DNA of 5,651 bases from NCBI GenBank assembly GCA_022360075.1, contig JAKSDN010000349.1, positions 1 through 5,651 on the forward strand, in the 5' to 3' direction. A program made the translations under genes and the position numbers. This DNA is from Kiloniellales bacterium. Its GTDB lineage: Bacteria; Pseudomonadota; Alphaproteobacteria; Kiloniellales; JAKSDN01. Under the pieces are notes generated by a model. It ran no database searches and had not been told where the DNA came from. It saw only the letters and a program-made list of their open reading frames with translations. Positions 1 to 5,595 of the stretch are shown in pieces. Numbering within the stretch: position 1 is the first letter of the stretch; every line of letters starts with the position of its first letter.

Positions 1-127
1 CGTCGTGAAAGTGCTCTGCCCGGTCGTCCCCGGGCGGGCCGCGCCCGCGGTCGGGGTCGGCGACCGCGTCCGGCTCTCCTGGGCGCCCGAGGAAGCCGTC
101 GCTCTCACCGGAGCGGGATCGGCATGA
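1..127 (+). CDS. ABC transporter ATP-binding protein, C-terminal end (partial, TOBE domain)
   Basis: Only the last 41 codons are in the window; the reading frame starts at base 2 and ends with TGA at 125-127. The closing residues, VGDRVRLSWAPEEAVALTG, match the end of a TOBE domain (pattern: G-D-x-V-x-L-x-W-x-P-E-x-x-x-x-L). That domain closes the ATPases of the PotA/FbpC/UgpC type. The Walker and signature motifs lie upstream and cannot be checked. The stop codon overlaps the start of the next gene (ATGA), as is usual for translationally coupled ABC operons. The role would be ATP hydrolysis on the cytoplasmic face, driving the two permeases that follow. The call rests on this tail and on the gene order ATPase-permease-permease-binding protein. 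The exact subfamily is inferred. Confidence 0.85.
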   Translation, partial: VVKVLCPVVPGRAAPAVGVGDRVRLSWAPEEAVALTGAGSA

Positions 128-1038
128 GCAGACTGTCGGACGCCGTCGCCGCATCGCCCCCGGCATCCCGATTCGGTTTCAGGCTGGTCACCTCCGAACG
201 CGACCTCACCGCCGCGATGAGCTGGCTGCTCCTCTCGCCGGTGTTACTGCTATTCCTTCTCGTCTTCGCCATTCCGGTTCTGAGCATGGCGCGGCTCAGC
301 GTCTTTGACCCTGGGTTCACGCTCGAGAACTACCGCCTGCTGTTCTCGGAGCCGCTGTTCCTGCGGGTGATCTGGCGCACCCTCTGGATCTCGGCGGCCG
401 TCGCCTTGATCACGTTGTTCCTGGGCTACCCCGTGGCAGCGCTCATGGTGCGCCTCAAGGGCTGGAAGGCTTTCCTGATCGGCGCGTGCGTTCTCGTGCC
501 GCTCTGGCTCAGCATCCTCGTGCGTTCCTACGCCTGGGTCGTGCTGCTCTCTCGAAACGGCATCGTCACGTCGTTCCTTCGCGAGGCCGGCCTGATCGAC
601 GAGTCGACGAAGCTGATGTTCACCGACGGCGCGGTCGTCCTGGCGATGTCGCATGTGCTCCTGCCGTTCATGATCCTCCCGCTGTTCGCATCGCTGAACG
701 CCATCCCCAGGGACCTGGCCCCCGCGGCACACGGCCTCGGCGCCTCGCACACGGAGACATTCTTCCGCGTCACGCTTCCGCTGAGCATGCCCGGCGTGTT
801 CGCCGGCTCCGTCCTCGTCTTCGTTCTTGCCCTCGGCTTCTTCGTCACGCCGCAACTCGTCGGTGGGCCCAATTCCATGATGGCTTCGATGCTGATCAGC
901 CGCGAAGCCACCTACGGCGACAACTGGGGCCTCGCATCCGCCCTCTCGACCGTCCTTTTCGTCTGCGCCCTTTGCGTCGTCGCCGCCGTCGCGCGCTTCA
1001 CGGCGTCGCGCGAGGCGAGACGGGGGGCCAAGCCGTGA
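124..1038 (+). CDS. ABC transporter permease, PotB/PotH-like (first inner-membrane subunit)
   Basis: This 304-residue integral membrane protein is a typical length for a PotB-like permease. After a polar N-terminus (1-31), hydrophobic segments lie at roughly 32-55, 84-108, 116-142, 168-190, 223-245 and 266-290, giving six helices. The cytoplasmic coupling loop is recognisable at about 197-224: D-L-x-P-A-A-x-x-L-G-A, with conserved G206, then T-L-P at 217-219 and P-G at 223-224. This is the binding-protein-dependent transport (EAA) motif that docks on the ATPase. The glutamate of the EAA core is P200 here. The ATG at 124 overlaps the ATPase stop by 4 bp and has GGAG at 110-113. A later ATG at codon 32 would start directly in helix 1 and is less likely. 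It should pair with the next permease to form the channel. The family call is firm; the substrate is unknown. Confidence 0.93.
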   Translation: MSRLSDAVAASPPASRFGFRLVTSERDLTAAMSWLLLSPVLLLFLLVFAIPVLSMARLSVFDPGFTLENYRLLFSEPLFLRVIWRTLWISAAVALITLFLGYPVAALMVRLKGWKAFLIGACVLVPLWLSILVRSYAWVVLLSRNGIVTSFLREAGLIDESTKLMFTDGAVVLAMSHVLLPFMILPLFASLNAIPRDLAPAAHGLGASHTETFFRVTLPLSMPGVFAGSVLVFVLALGFFVTPQLVGGPNSMMASMLISREATYGDNWGLASALSTVLFVCALCVVAAVARFTASREARRGAKP

Positions 1039-1880
1039 CGCGCCGCGCGCCTTTCCAGCGCCTTCGCGCCGCGGCCTTCGTCTATGGCTTTGCCGTGCTG
1101 GTCCTTCTTTTCCTGGTCCTGCCGGTCCTCATCGTCGTGCCGATGAGTTTCTCCGACACCAACTACCTGGCCTTCCCGCCGAAGGGCTTCACCTGGCGAT
1201 GGTACGAAGAGATATTCACGGAGAGCATCTGGACCCGGCCGGCCTGGCTCAGTATTCGCATCGCCGTGCTCACCGCGGTCTTCTCGACCGTGATCGGGAC
1301 CGCCGCCGCCTTCGCCATCGTCCGGGGCCGGTTCAAGGGCAAGTCGGCCGTCCGCCTGTTCATCGTCTCGCCTATCATCGCCCCCAACATCGTCGTCGCG
1401 ATCGCCATCTTCTTCGCCTTCGTTCAGCTCCGGCTCATCGGCACGACGCTCGGCTTCGTGCTGGCCCATTCCATCCTCTGCGTTCCCTTCGTCGTGCTGA
1501 CCGTGGGCGCGGCGCTGGAACGCTTCGATGCGGATCTGGAGCTTGCGGCGCTGGGACTCGGCGCCGGCCGGCTCGCGGCCTTCTGGTACGTGACCCTGCC
1601 GATCATCCTGCCGGGCGTGACCGGAGGGGCGATCTTCTCGTTCTTGATCTCGTTCGACGAGCCGGTGATCAGCTATTTCGTGTCCAGCGTCCGCCAGGCG
1701 ACGCTGCCGCGCGTCATCTTCCAGAACATCGAGACCAGCGTCGAGCCCAACGTCGCGGCCATCTCCACCGTTCTGATCGTCGTCTCCGCCAGCATCGTCG
1801 TCGTCGGCCTGCTGCTGCGGCGAGACGCGGGCGGGCTGTTCCCGGGCCAGCCAAGGCGGCCGGCGACGGGTTCAGAGTGA
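1035..1880 (+). CDS. ABC transporter permease, PotC/PotI-like (second inner-membrane subunit)
   Basis: Starting at GTG 1035 this gives 281 residues, normal for a PotC-like permease. The frame stays open upstream to an ATG at 486, but that extension would overlap permease 1 almost completely and reads as low-complexity Arg-rich shadow. The GTGA overlap with the previous stop and a G-rich stretch (GGGGGG, 1022-1027) support GTG 1035. Hydrophobic segments fall at about 14-37, 72-97, 107-132, 138-160, 189-215 and 239-262. The coupling loop is at about 167-194: L-E-L-A-A-x-x-L-G-A with G176, then T-L-P at 187-189. The stretch SFDEPVISYFV (206-216) resembles the conserved S-F-D-D/E segment of PotC-type permeases. 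It is probably translationally coupled to permease 1 and forms the heterodimeric channel with it. The last 20 residues are polar and probably cytoplasmic. Confidence 0.93.
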   Translation: MTRRAPFQRLRAAAFVYGFAVLVLLFLVLPVLIVVPMSFSDTNYLAFPPKGFTWRWYEEIFTESIWTRPAWLSIRIAVLTAVFSTVIGTAAAFAIVRGRFKGKSAVRLFIVSPIIAPNIVVAIAIFFAFVQLRLIGTTLGFVLAHSILCVPFVVLTVGAALERFDADLELAALGLGAGRLAAFWYVTLPIILPGVTGGAIFSFLISFDEPVISYFVSSVRQATLPRVIFQNIETSVEPNVAAISTVLIVVSASIVVVGLLLRRDAGGLFPGQPRRPATGSE

Positions 1881-1899
1881 ATCGGCACTAAAACAGATC

Positions 1900-1907
1900 A
1901 GGGAGGT
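1900..1907 (+). promoter_or_regulatory. Strong Shine-Dalgarno sequence of the binding-protein gene
   Basis: AGGGAGGT contains the GGAGG core (1902-1906), five bases before the ATG at 1912 and followed by an A-rich spacer. It is clearly stronger than the sites before the permease, regulator and amidase genes in this window. It fits the known need for the periplasmic binding protein in excess over the membrane subunits. It also fixes the start of the gene. Confidence 0.85.
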
Positions 1908-1911
1908 AAAA

Positions 1912-2967
1912 ATGAGGACTTGGAAAGTACGGCTGGCTGCTGCCGCCATCGCGTGCACGGCGACGTGGGTGCTGCCGCAGGCGGCGATATCCGATGAGCT
2001 GGTCGTCGTCGCGACCGGCGGCGGATTCGGCGATGCCCTGAAGAAGCACTTCTACGACCCCTTCACGGCCGCGACCGGCATCGAGATCGTCACCGTCCCG
2101 GCCGCGGTCGCCGAGCAGAACGCCAAGCTGCGTGCCATGCGCAAGGCCGGACAAGTCGAGTACGACGTCTTGACGACGACGGCCATGGCGGTGATCGCCG
2201 ACGACGACGTCTATGCCGACCTGGATTGCGCGAGAATCCCCAATGCGCAGGCCTTCGGCGTCGCGGGGACTTGCGGCGCCAAGAGCCTGCTGCGGACGGT
2301 GGGCGCCATCATGATCGCCTACAAGGAGTCCGCCTTCCCCAACGGGGGGCCGCAGAGTTGGGCCGAGTTCTGGGATGTCGAGGCCTTTCCGGGCGCGCGT
2401 TGCCTGCCGGGCGGCTCGCTCGAAAACCACATGCCGTTCCTGGCGGCTCTCTTGGCGGACGGCGCGGCGCCGGCAGACCTCTACCCGATAGACTTCGACC
2501 GCGCGCTCGAGAAGCTCGCCGAGCTGAAGCCCCACGTGGCGGCCTACTGGACCAGCTACTCCCAGAGCCAGCAGTTCCTGCGGGACGGCGAATGCGTCCT
2601 CTCCATGATGCTGAACGGCCGGGCCCTGTCACTGCGCAAGGAGGGCTTTCCCCTGAAGATCGTTTGGAACGAGGCGCTCACCTATTCCGCCGGCTGGGGC
2701 ATCGCCGAAGGCGCGCCGAACGCGGACGCCGCCTACAAGTTCCTCGACTTCTGGATGAAAGACCCGAAGGCTCACCTGGCCTTCTACCAGACGTTCTTCT
2801 ACGCCACCGCGCACAAGGACGTCGTGGGGCTGATGGACGAGGCGGATCTTGCCCTGTACTACGCGAAGCCGGACAATCTTGTCGGTCAGGTCCCGATCGA
2901 TGCGGCGTGGATCGGCAATCACCGCGATGAGATCAGCCGGACCTACGCGAACTTCCTGGCGCAATAG
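1912..2967 (+). CDS. Periplasmic solute-binding protein of an ABC transporter (PotD/family 1-like)
   Basis: This 351-residue protein has an N-terminal Sec signal peptide: basic residues at 2-7, a hydrophobic Ala-rich core at 8-21, and a likely cleavage after A-I-S (27), leaving a mature protein starting D-E-L. There is no lipobox at the cleavage site. The mature start, with V-V-V-A-T-G-G-G-F (31-39), is the usual first strand and loop of type II binding proteins. Later hinge and domain elements are seen around V-G-A-I-M-I-A-Y-K (130-138), A-Y-W-T-S-Y-S-Q-S-Q (211-220) and the conserved A-D-A-A-Y-K-F-L-D-F-W (271-281). The length matches PotD-like proteins. It sits 31 bp after the second permease and should feed substrate to that channel. 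Four cysteines (106, 121, 164, 228) lie in the mature part and could form disulfides. An equivalent of the PotD amine-binding aspartate is not obvious near 252-264, so the ligand may not be a polyamine. The family call is firm; the substrate is unknown. Confidence 0.92.
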   Translation: MRTWKVRLAAAAIACTATWVLPQAAISDELVVVATGGGFGDALKKHFYDPFTAATGIEIVTVPAAVAEQNAKLRAMRKAGQVEYDVLTTTAMAVIADDDVYADLDCARIPNAQAFGVAGTCGAKSLLRTVGAIMIAYKESAFPNGGPQSWAEFWDVEAFPGARCLPGGSLENHMPFLAALLADGAAPADLYPIDFDRALEKLAELKPHVAAYWTSYSQSQQFLRDGECVLSMMLNGRALSLRKEGFPLKIVWNEALTYSAGWGIAEGAPNADAAYKFLDFWMKDPKAHLAFYQTFFYATAHKDVVGLMDEADLALYYAKPDNLVGQVPIDAAWIGNHRDEISRTYANFLAQ

Positions 2968-2974
2968 CGTGCCT

Positions 2975-3031
2975 GCCGCGACGGCGGCGATCGCGTCGCG
3001 ATCCCGGCGCCGCCCGGCCGTGCGGCGCCGG
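2975..3031 (+). repeat. Consecutive GC-rich stem-loops between binding-protein and regulator genes
   Basis: Three inverted repeats stand side by side in the 92-bp gap. GCCG/CGGC pairs 2975-2978 with 2982-2985. GATCGCG (2989-2995) and CGCGATC (2997-3003) are perfect complements around one base, folding as six pairs with a three-base loop. CCGGCGCCGC (3004-3013) and GCGGCGCCGG (3022-3031) are perfect 10-bp arms around an 8-base loop. No T-run follows on either strand, so this is not a standard intrinsic terminator. An intercistronic structure that protects the upstream mRNA 3' end or partly blocks read-through, like the elements found after other binding-protein genes, is a reasonable inference. 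A DNA-level role (regulator binding) is possible. Confidence 0.7.
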
Positions 3032-3059
3032 TGTCCCAACCTCAATCGAAAGCCGACAG

Positions 3060-3785
3060 GTGTCCGAACGCGCGAAGATCGTCGAGCTCCCGTCGCCTCT
3101 TGAGACGGAAACGCTGTCCGACCGGGTGTACCGTCAGCTCAGGCGGGCGCTCAAGTCGGGCGCCTACAAGCCCGGTGAGAAGATCACCAACAGGGCCGTC
3201 GCCGCCGCGCTGAGTGTCAGCCTGACGCCGGTGCGCGAGGCGATGGCCCGTCTGGTCTCGGAAGGCGGCTTGGCGATGATCGGCCCGAAAACCGTCATCG
3301 TGCCGCGGCTTTCGACCGAGGACTATGAAGAGATCTTCAATGTCCGCTTCGCCCTGGAGGGGATGGCGGCCGAGGCGGCGGCGTCGCAGGTGGATGCCGC
3401 CTTCATCGATGAGCTGGAGGCGATACATCTCGCGTTTACCGCGCGGCGCGCCGTGGGGGACTTCCCAGCCGCGCTCGAGCTGAACGAGAAGTTTCACTTC
3501 GCGCTTTACGCTCGCTCTCGACAATCCCGTCTCGTCGGCATCATCGAGAACCTCTGGGTGTCTTTCGGCCCCTCGCTCAGCCTGATCTATCCGAAGTTCG
3601 GCGAGAGCGAAGACGGGGTCACGCCTCACAGCGAGGCGATCTCGGCCTTGAGGCGGGGCCGCCCGAAGGAGGTGCGCGCCGCGATCGAGCATGATCTCGC
3701 CGTCGGTCGCGCGAAGATTTTGCCCTTGCTCACGGCCCTCGGCGAGTCCGCCGGTCGCAATCGGGCAACGTCAGGAAAGAGATAG
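3060..3785 (+). CDS. GntR-family transcriptional regulator, FCD (FadR-like) subfamily
   Basis: This 241-residue protein starts at GTG 3060. The winged-helix DNA-binding domain covers about 19-82: L-S-D-R-V-Y-R-Q-L near its start, G-x-x-K-P-G-E-K-I (34-42) and the recognition segment S-L-T-P-V-R-E-A-M-A-R-L (54-65), all classic for GntR. The C-terminal FCD effector domain (about 88-225) shows F-N-V-R-F-A-L-E-G (93-101) and the metal-site pattern N142-x3-H146, H190 and H211. Many members carry Asp at the first of these positions; Asn also occurs. FCD proteins usually bind small organic acids or metal-bound ligands and lose or gain DNA binding in response. No clear ribosome site precedes the GTG, and no promoter is evident in the GC-only gap upstream, so it may be read through from the transporter genes. 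It lies 11 bp before the amidase gene and probably regulates this cluster. Confidence 0.93.
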   Translation: MSERAKIVELPSPLETETLSDRVYRQLRRALKSGAYKPGEKITNRAVAAALSVSLTPVREAMARLVSEGGLAMIGPKTVIVPRLSTEDYEEIFNVRFALEGMAAEAAASQVDAAFIDELEAIHLAFTARRAVGDFPAALELNEKFHFALYARSRQSRLVGIIENLWVSFGPSLSLIYPKFGESEDGVTPHSEAISALRRGRPKEVRAAIEHDLAVGRAKILPLLTALGESAGRNRATSGKR

Positions 3786-3796
3786 GGCCGATAGCC

Positions 3797-5254
3797 ATGT
3801 CGAACGAGATCGCGCTTCTGCCGGCGGCCGAGCTCCTGGCCCGGTATCGCGCCCGCGAACTTTCGCCCGTGCAGGCCGTCAAGGCGTGCCTGACGCAGAT
3901 CGAGAACTATGACTCCGCGCTCAACGCCTTCCGCCTGGTGGCCCACGAAGAGGCCCTTGCCGCGGCGCGGGAGTCGGAAGCGCGCTGGGCGCGTGGCGAG
4001 CCGCTCGGCCTTCTGGACGGTGTGCCGACATCGATCAAGGACAGCCATGACGTCGAGGGTTGGACCACGCTCCACGGTTCCCTGACGACGGCGCCCGCGC
4101 GCCCGGCCGAAAGCGACTCGCCCCATGTCGCCCGCTTGCGCGAGGCCGGCGCGATCTTCGTCGGCAAGACCAATCTCTGCGAGTTCGGCTGGAAGTGCGT
4201 TACCGACAGCCCGCTGACCGGCGTTACCCGCAATCCCTGGAGCCGGCAAAGGACGCCGGGGGGCAGCAGCGGCGGCGCGGCCGTTGCGGCGGCCATGGGC
4301 ATGGCGGCCATCAACATGGGCGGGGACGGCGGCGGATCGATCCGGGCGCCGGCCGCCTTCTGCGGCGTCTACGGGATCAAGCCGACCTACGGCCGCGTGC
4401 CCCGCTTTCCTGCCGAGTCCTTCATCGCTTGCGCCCATTTCGGCCCGCTGACGAGAACGGTCGGCGATGCCGCGCTCGCCATGAGCGTGATCGCCAGGCC
4501 GGACCATCGCGATGCCTTTGCGCTGCCCTATGACGGGCGCGACTACGGCATCGGCTTGGACGACGGCGTGAGAGGCCTGCGCATCGCCTACAGCGCGGAT
4601 CTGGGATACCTCACGGTCGATCCCGAGGTCGCGGCGATCGTCGGCGATGCGGCCAAGCGCTTCGAGGAGCTCGGCGCTGTCGTCGAAGCGGCCGACCCCG
4701 GCCTAGGCGACAGCTTCGCGGCCTACAAGGTCATGAATGCCGCCTATCAGGTGCCGAAGATCCGCGGCAGGACCGAAGCGCAGATCGCCATGATGGATCC
4801 GACCCTGGTGGCGAACGCACGGCGCGGGGAAGCGCTGTCGGCCTTCGATCTCCTGGAGGCCGGCAAGGTGAGGGCGGACATGGCCTACAAGATGGCCGAG
4901 TTCCATCGGCGCTACGACCTTTTGATTACACCGACACTTCCGGTTCCCGCCTTCGATGTCGCCCGCAACAATCCCCCGCTTCTCGACGAAGCGTGCGGCG
5001 CCGAGGACAGGCTCTACTGCCTGTTCAACCACTTCCTCTATCAGGTCAACTACACCCATCAGCCGGCGGCAAGCCTGCCCTGCGGCTTCACCGGCGACGG
5101 CCTACCGGTAGGCCTCCAGATCATCGGGCCCCGCCTTTCGGACCACCGGGTCCTGGCCGCCAGCCGCGCCTTCGAATCCCTTCATCCCTTCACGATGCCC
5201 GGGACCCGGGAGCTGGAGCTTCTGGCGCTGCGCGCGGCAAGTGCCGGTGGCTAG
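3797..5254 (+). CDS. Amidase-signature family hydrolase (GatA-like amidase)
   Basis: This 485-residue enzyme is full length for the family. The Ser-cisSer-Lys triad can be placed: K81 in D-G-V-P-T-S-I-K-D, cis-serine S157 in T-P-G-G-S-S-G-G, and nucleophile S181 in G-G-S-I-R. The S157-S181 spacing of 24 equals that of fatty acid amide hydrolase. Other family blocks are V-G-K-T-N-L-C-E-F-G-W (122-132), F-C-G-V-Y-G-I-K-P-T (188-197) and a late L-P-V-G-L-Q-I-I-G-P. The residue before the D-G-G-G-S block is G176, where relatives usually have Thr or Ser. There is no signal peptide, so it should act in the cytoplasm on an imported amide, releasing an amine or ammonia plus a carboxylate. It is not a likely GatA of tRNA amidotransferase, since gatB and gatC are absent and the context is a transporter operon. 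The ATG has AGGG at 3784-3787, nine bases upstream. The exact substrate is unknown. Confidence 0.93.
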   Translation: MSNEIALLPAAELLARYRARELSPVQAVKACLTQIENYDSALNAFRLVAHEEALAAARESEARWARGEPLGLLDGVPTSIKDSHDVEGWTTLHGSLTTAPARPAESDSPHVARLREAGAIFVGKTNLCEFGWKCVTDSPLTGVTRNPWSRQRTPGGSSGGAAVAAAMGMAAINMGGDGGGSIRAPAAFCGVYGIKPTYGRVPRFPAESFIACAHFGPLTRTVGDAALAMSVIARPDHRDAFALPYDGRDYGIGLDDGVRGLRIAYSADLGYLTVDPEVAAIVGDAAKRFEELGAVVEAADPGLGDSFAAYKVMNAAYQVPKIRGRTEAQIAMMDPTLVANARRGEALSAFDLLEAGKVRADMAYKMAEFHRRYDLLITPTLPVPAFDVARNNPPLLDEACGAEDRLYCLFNHFLYQVNYTHQPAASLPCGFTGDGLPVGLQIIGPRLSDHRVLAASRAFESLHPFTMPGTRELELLALRAASAGG

Positions 5255-5423
5255 TTTCGTAATCGCTGGCGTGCGCGCACCATGGATAAATAGCACCCCG
5301 TTTCGCATGATTTCCCATCGCTCCGTCCTCTCAAGAGGTGGAACTTCCGGCGAACTCGGGACGGTTCAGGGTTAGGATGGCAAATCTACGAGGGGCACGA
5401 ATGCAATAGCTGCGTGACCGAGG

Positions 5424-5445
5424 CTATGGACGCTCCGCCCCATAG
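5424..5445. repeat. Inverted repeat CTATGG-N10-CCATAG
   Basis: CTATGG (5424-5429) and CCATAG (5440-5445) are perfect 6-bp complements 10 bases apart, giving a dyad with arm centres about 16 bp apart. The heptamer GCTATGG recurs at 5482-5488. It could be a regulator site upstream of the gene starting at 5596, but arms this short can arise by chance. Confidence 0.35.
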
Positions 5446-5486
5446 TATCTTGTTTCGTGGCAAATATCGTGCGTGCTATTTGCTAT

Positions 5487-5500
5487 GGCAATTGATTGCC
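5487..5500. promoter_or_regulatory. Operator-like palindrome GGCAAT-TG-ATTGCC
   Basis: GGCAAT (5487-5492) and ATTGCC (5495-5500) are perfect complements around a 2-base centre, in the AT-richest part of the gap and about 95 bases before the next start codon. TTGATTG occurs at 5492-5498 and again at 5503-5509, 11 bp (about one helical turn) apart. A second small dyad, ATTG-A-CAAT, lies at 5506-5514 and overlaps a TTGACA -35-like hexamer. Size and symmetry fit a dimeric winged-helix regulator site. Which protein binds is not shown by the sequence. Confidence 0.5.
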
Positions 5501-5595
5501 GGTTGATTGACAATGGCTGTTGATGGGGTGTTGGGCAAGGAAGGCGCGCACGGTTCGAAGCCGCTCGTTGCAACGTCAAGGATTGAGCCAAGAAA

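Larger units (their letters stand above)
5255..5595. other. Non-coding region downstream of the amidase; probable promoter region of the next gene
   Basis: No convincing gene is seen in these 341 bases on either strand. G+C falls markedly towards the right (26/60 at 5461-5520), as expected of a promoter region in a GC-rich genome. Small palindromes occur: GTGCGCGCAC (5271-5280) and CCTCT-CA-AGAGG (5327-5338). Neither is followed by a T-run, so no intrinsic terminator for the operon can be named; termination may be Rho-dependent. A TTGACA hexamer at 5507-5512 matches a -35 box, but no good -10 box lies at the right distance. The right part carries inverted and direct repeats described separately. 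Confidence 0.7.

Noticed and set aside
486..1034. N-terminal extension of the second permease to ATG 486
   Set aside because: It would overlap nearly the whole second half of permease 1, and its translation is an Arg/His-rich low-complexity shadow. GTG 1035 gives a normal family length and the usual GTGA overlap.
1888..2535. Minus-strand open frame of 215 codons opposite the binding-protein gene
   Set aside because: Its composition is that of an antisense shadow. The + strand gene has a signal peptide, family motifs and a strong ribosome site.
3626..4507. Long minus-strand open frame (293 codons) across the regulator and amidase genes
   Set aside because: It is opposite two well-supported genes, is rich in Arg/Gly/Ala/Asp as expected for an antisense shadow of GC-rich codons, and shows no family motif.
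5271..5280. GTGCGCGCAC palindrome just after the amidase stop as a terminator
   Set aside because: A loop of at least four bases leaves only three pairs, and no T-run follows.
5327..5338. CCTCT-CA-AGAGG as an intrinsic terminator
   Set aside because: The usable stem is only four pairs with loop TCAA, and it is followed by GTGGAAC rather than a U-tract.
5426..5506. 26-codon frame (ATG 5426 to TGA 5506) as a leader peptide
   Set aside because: GAGG lies only two bases before the ATG, too close for a ribosome site. The peptide has no attenuation-like codon run, and the frame overlaps the operator-like region.
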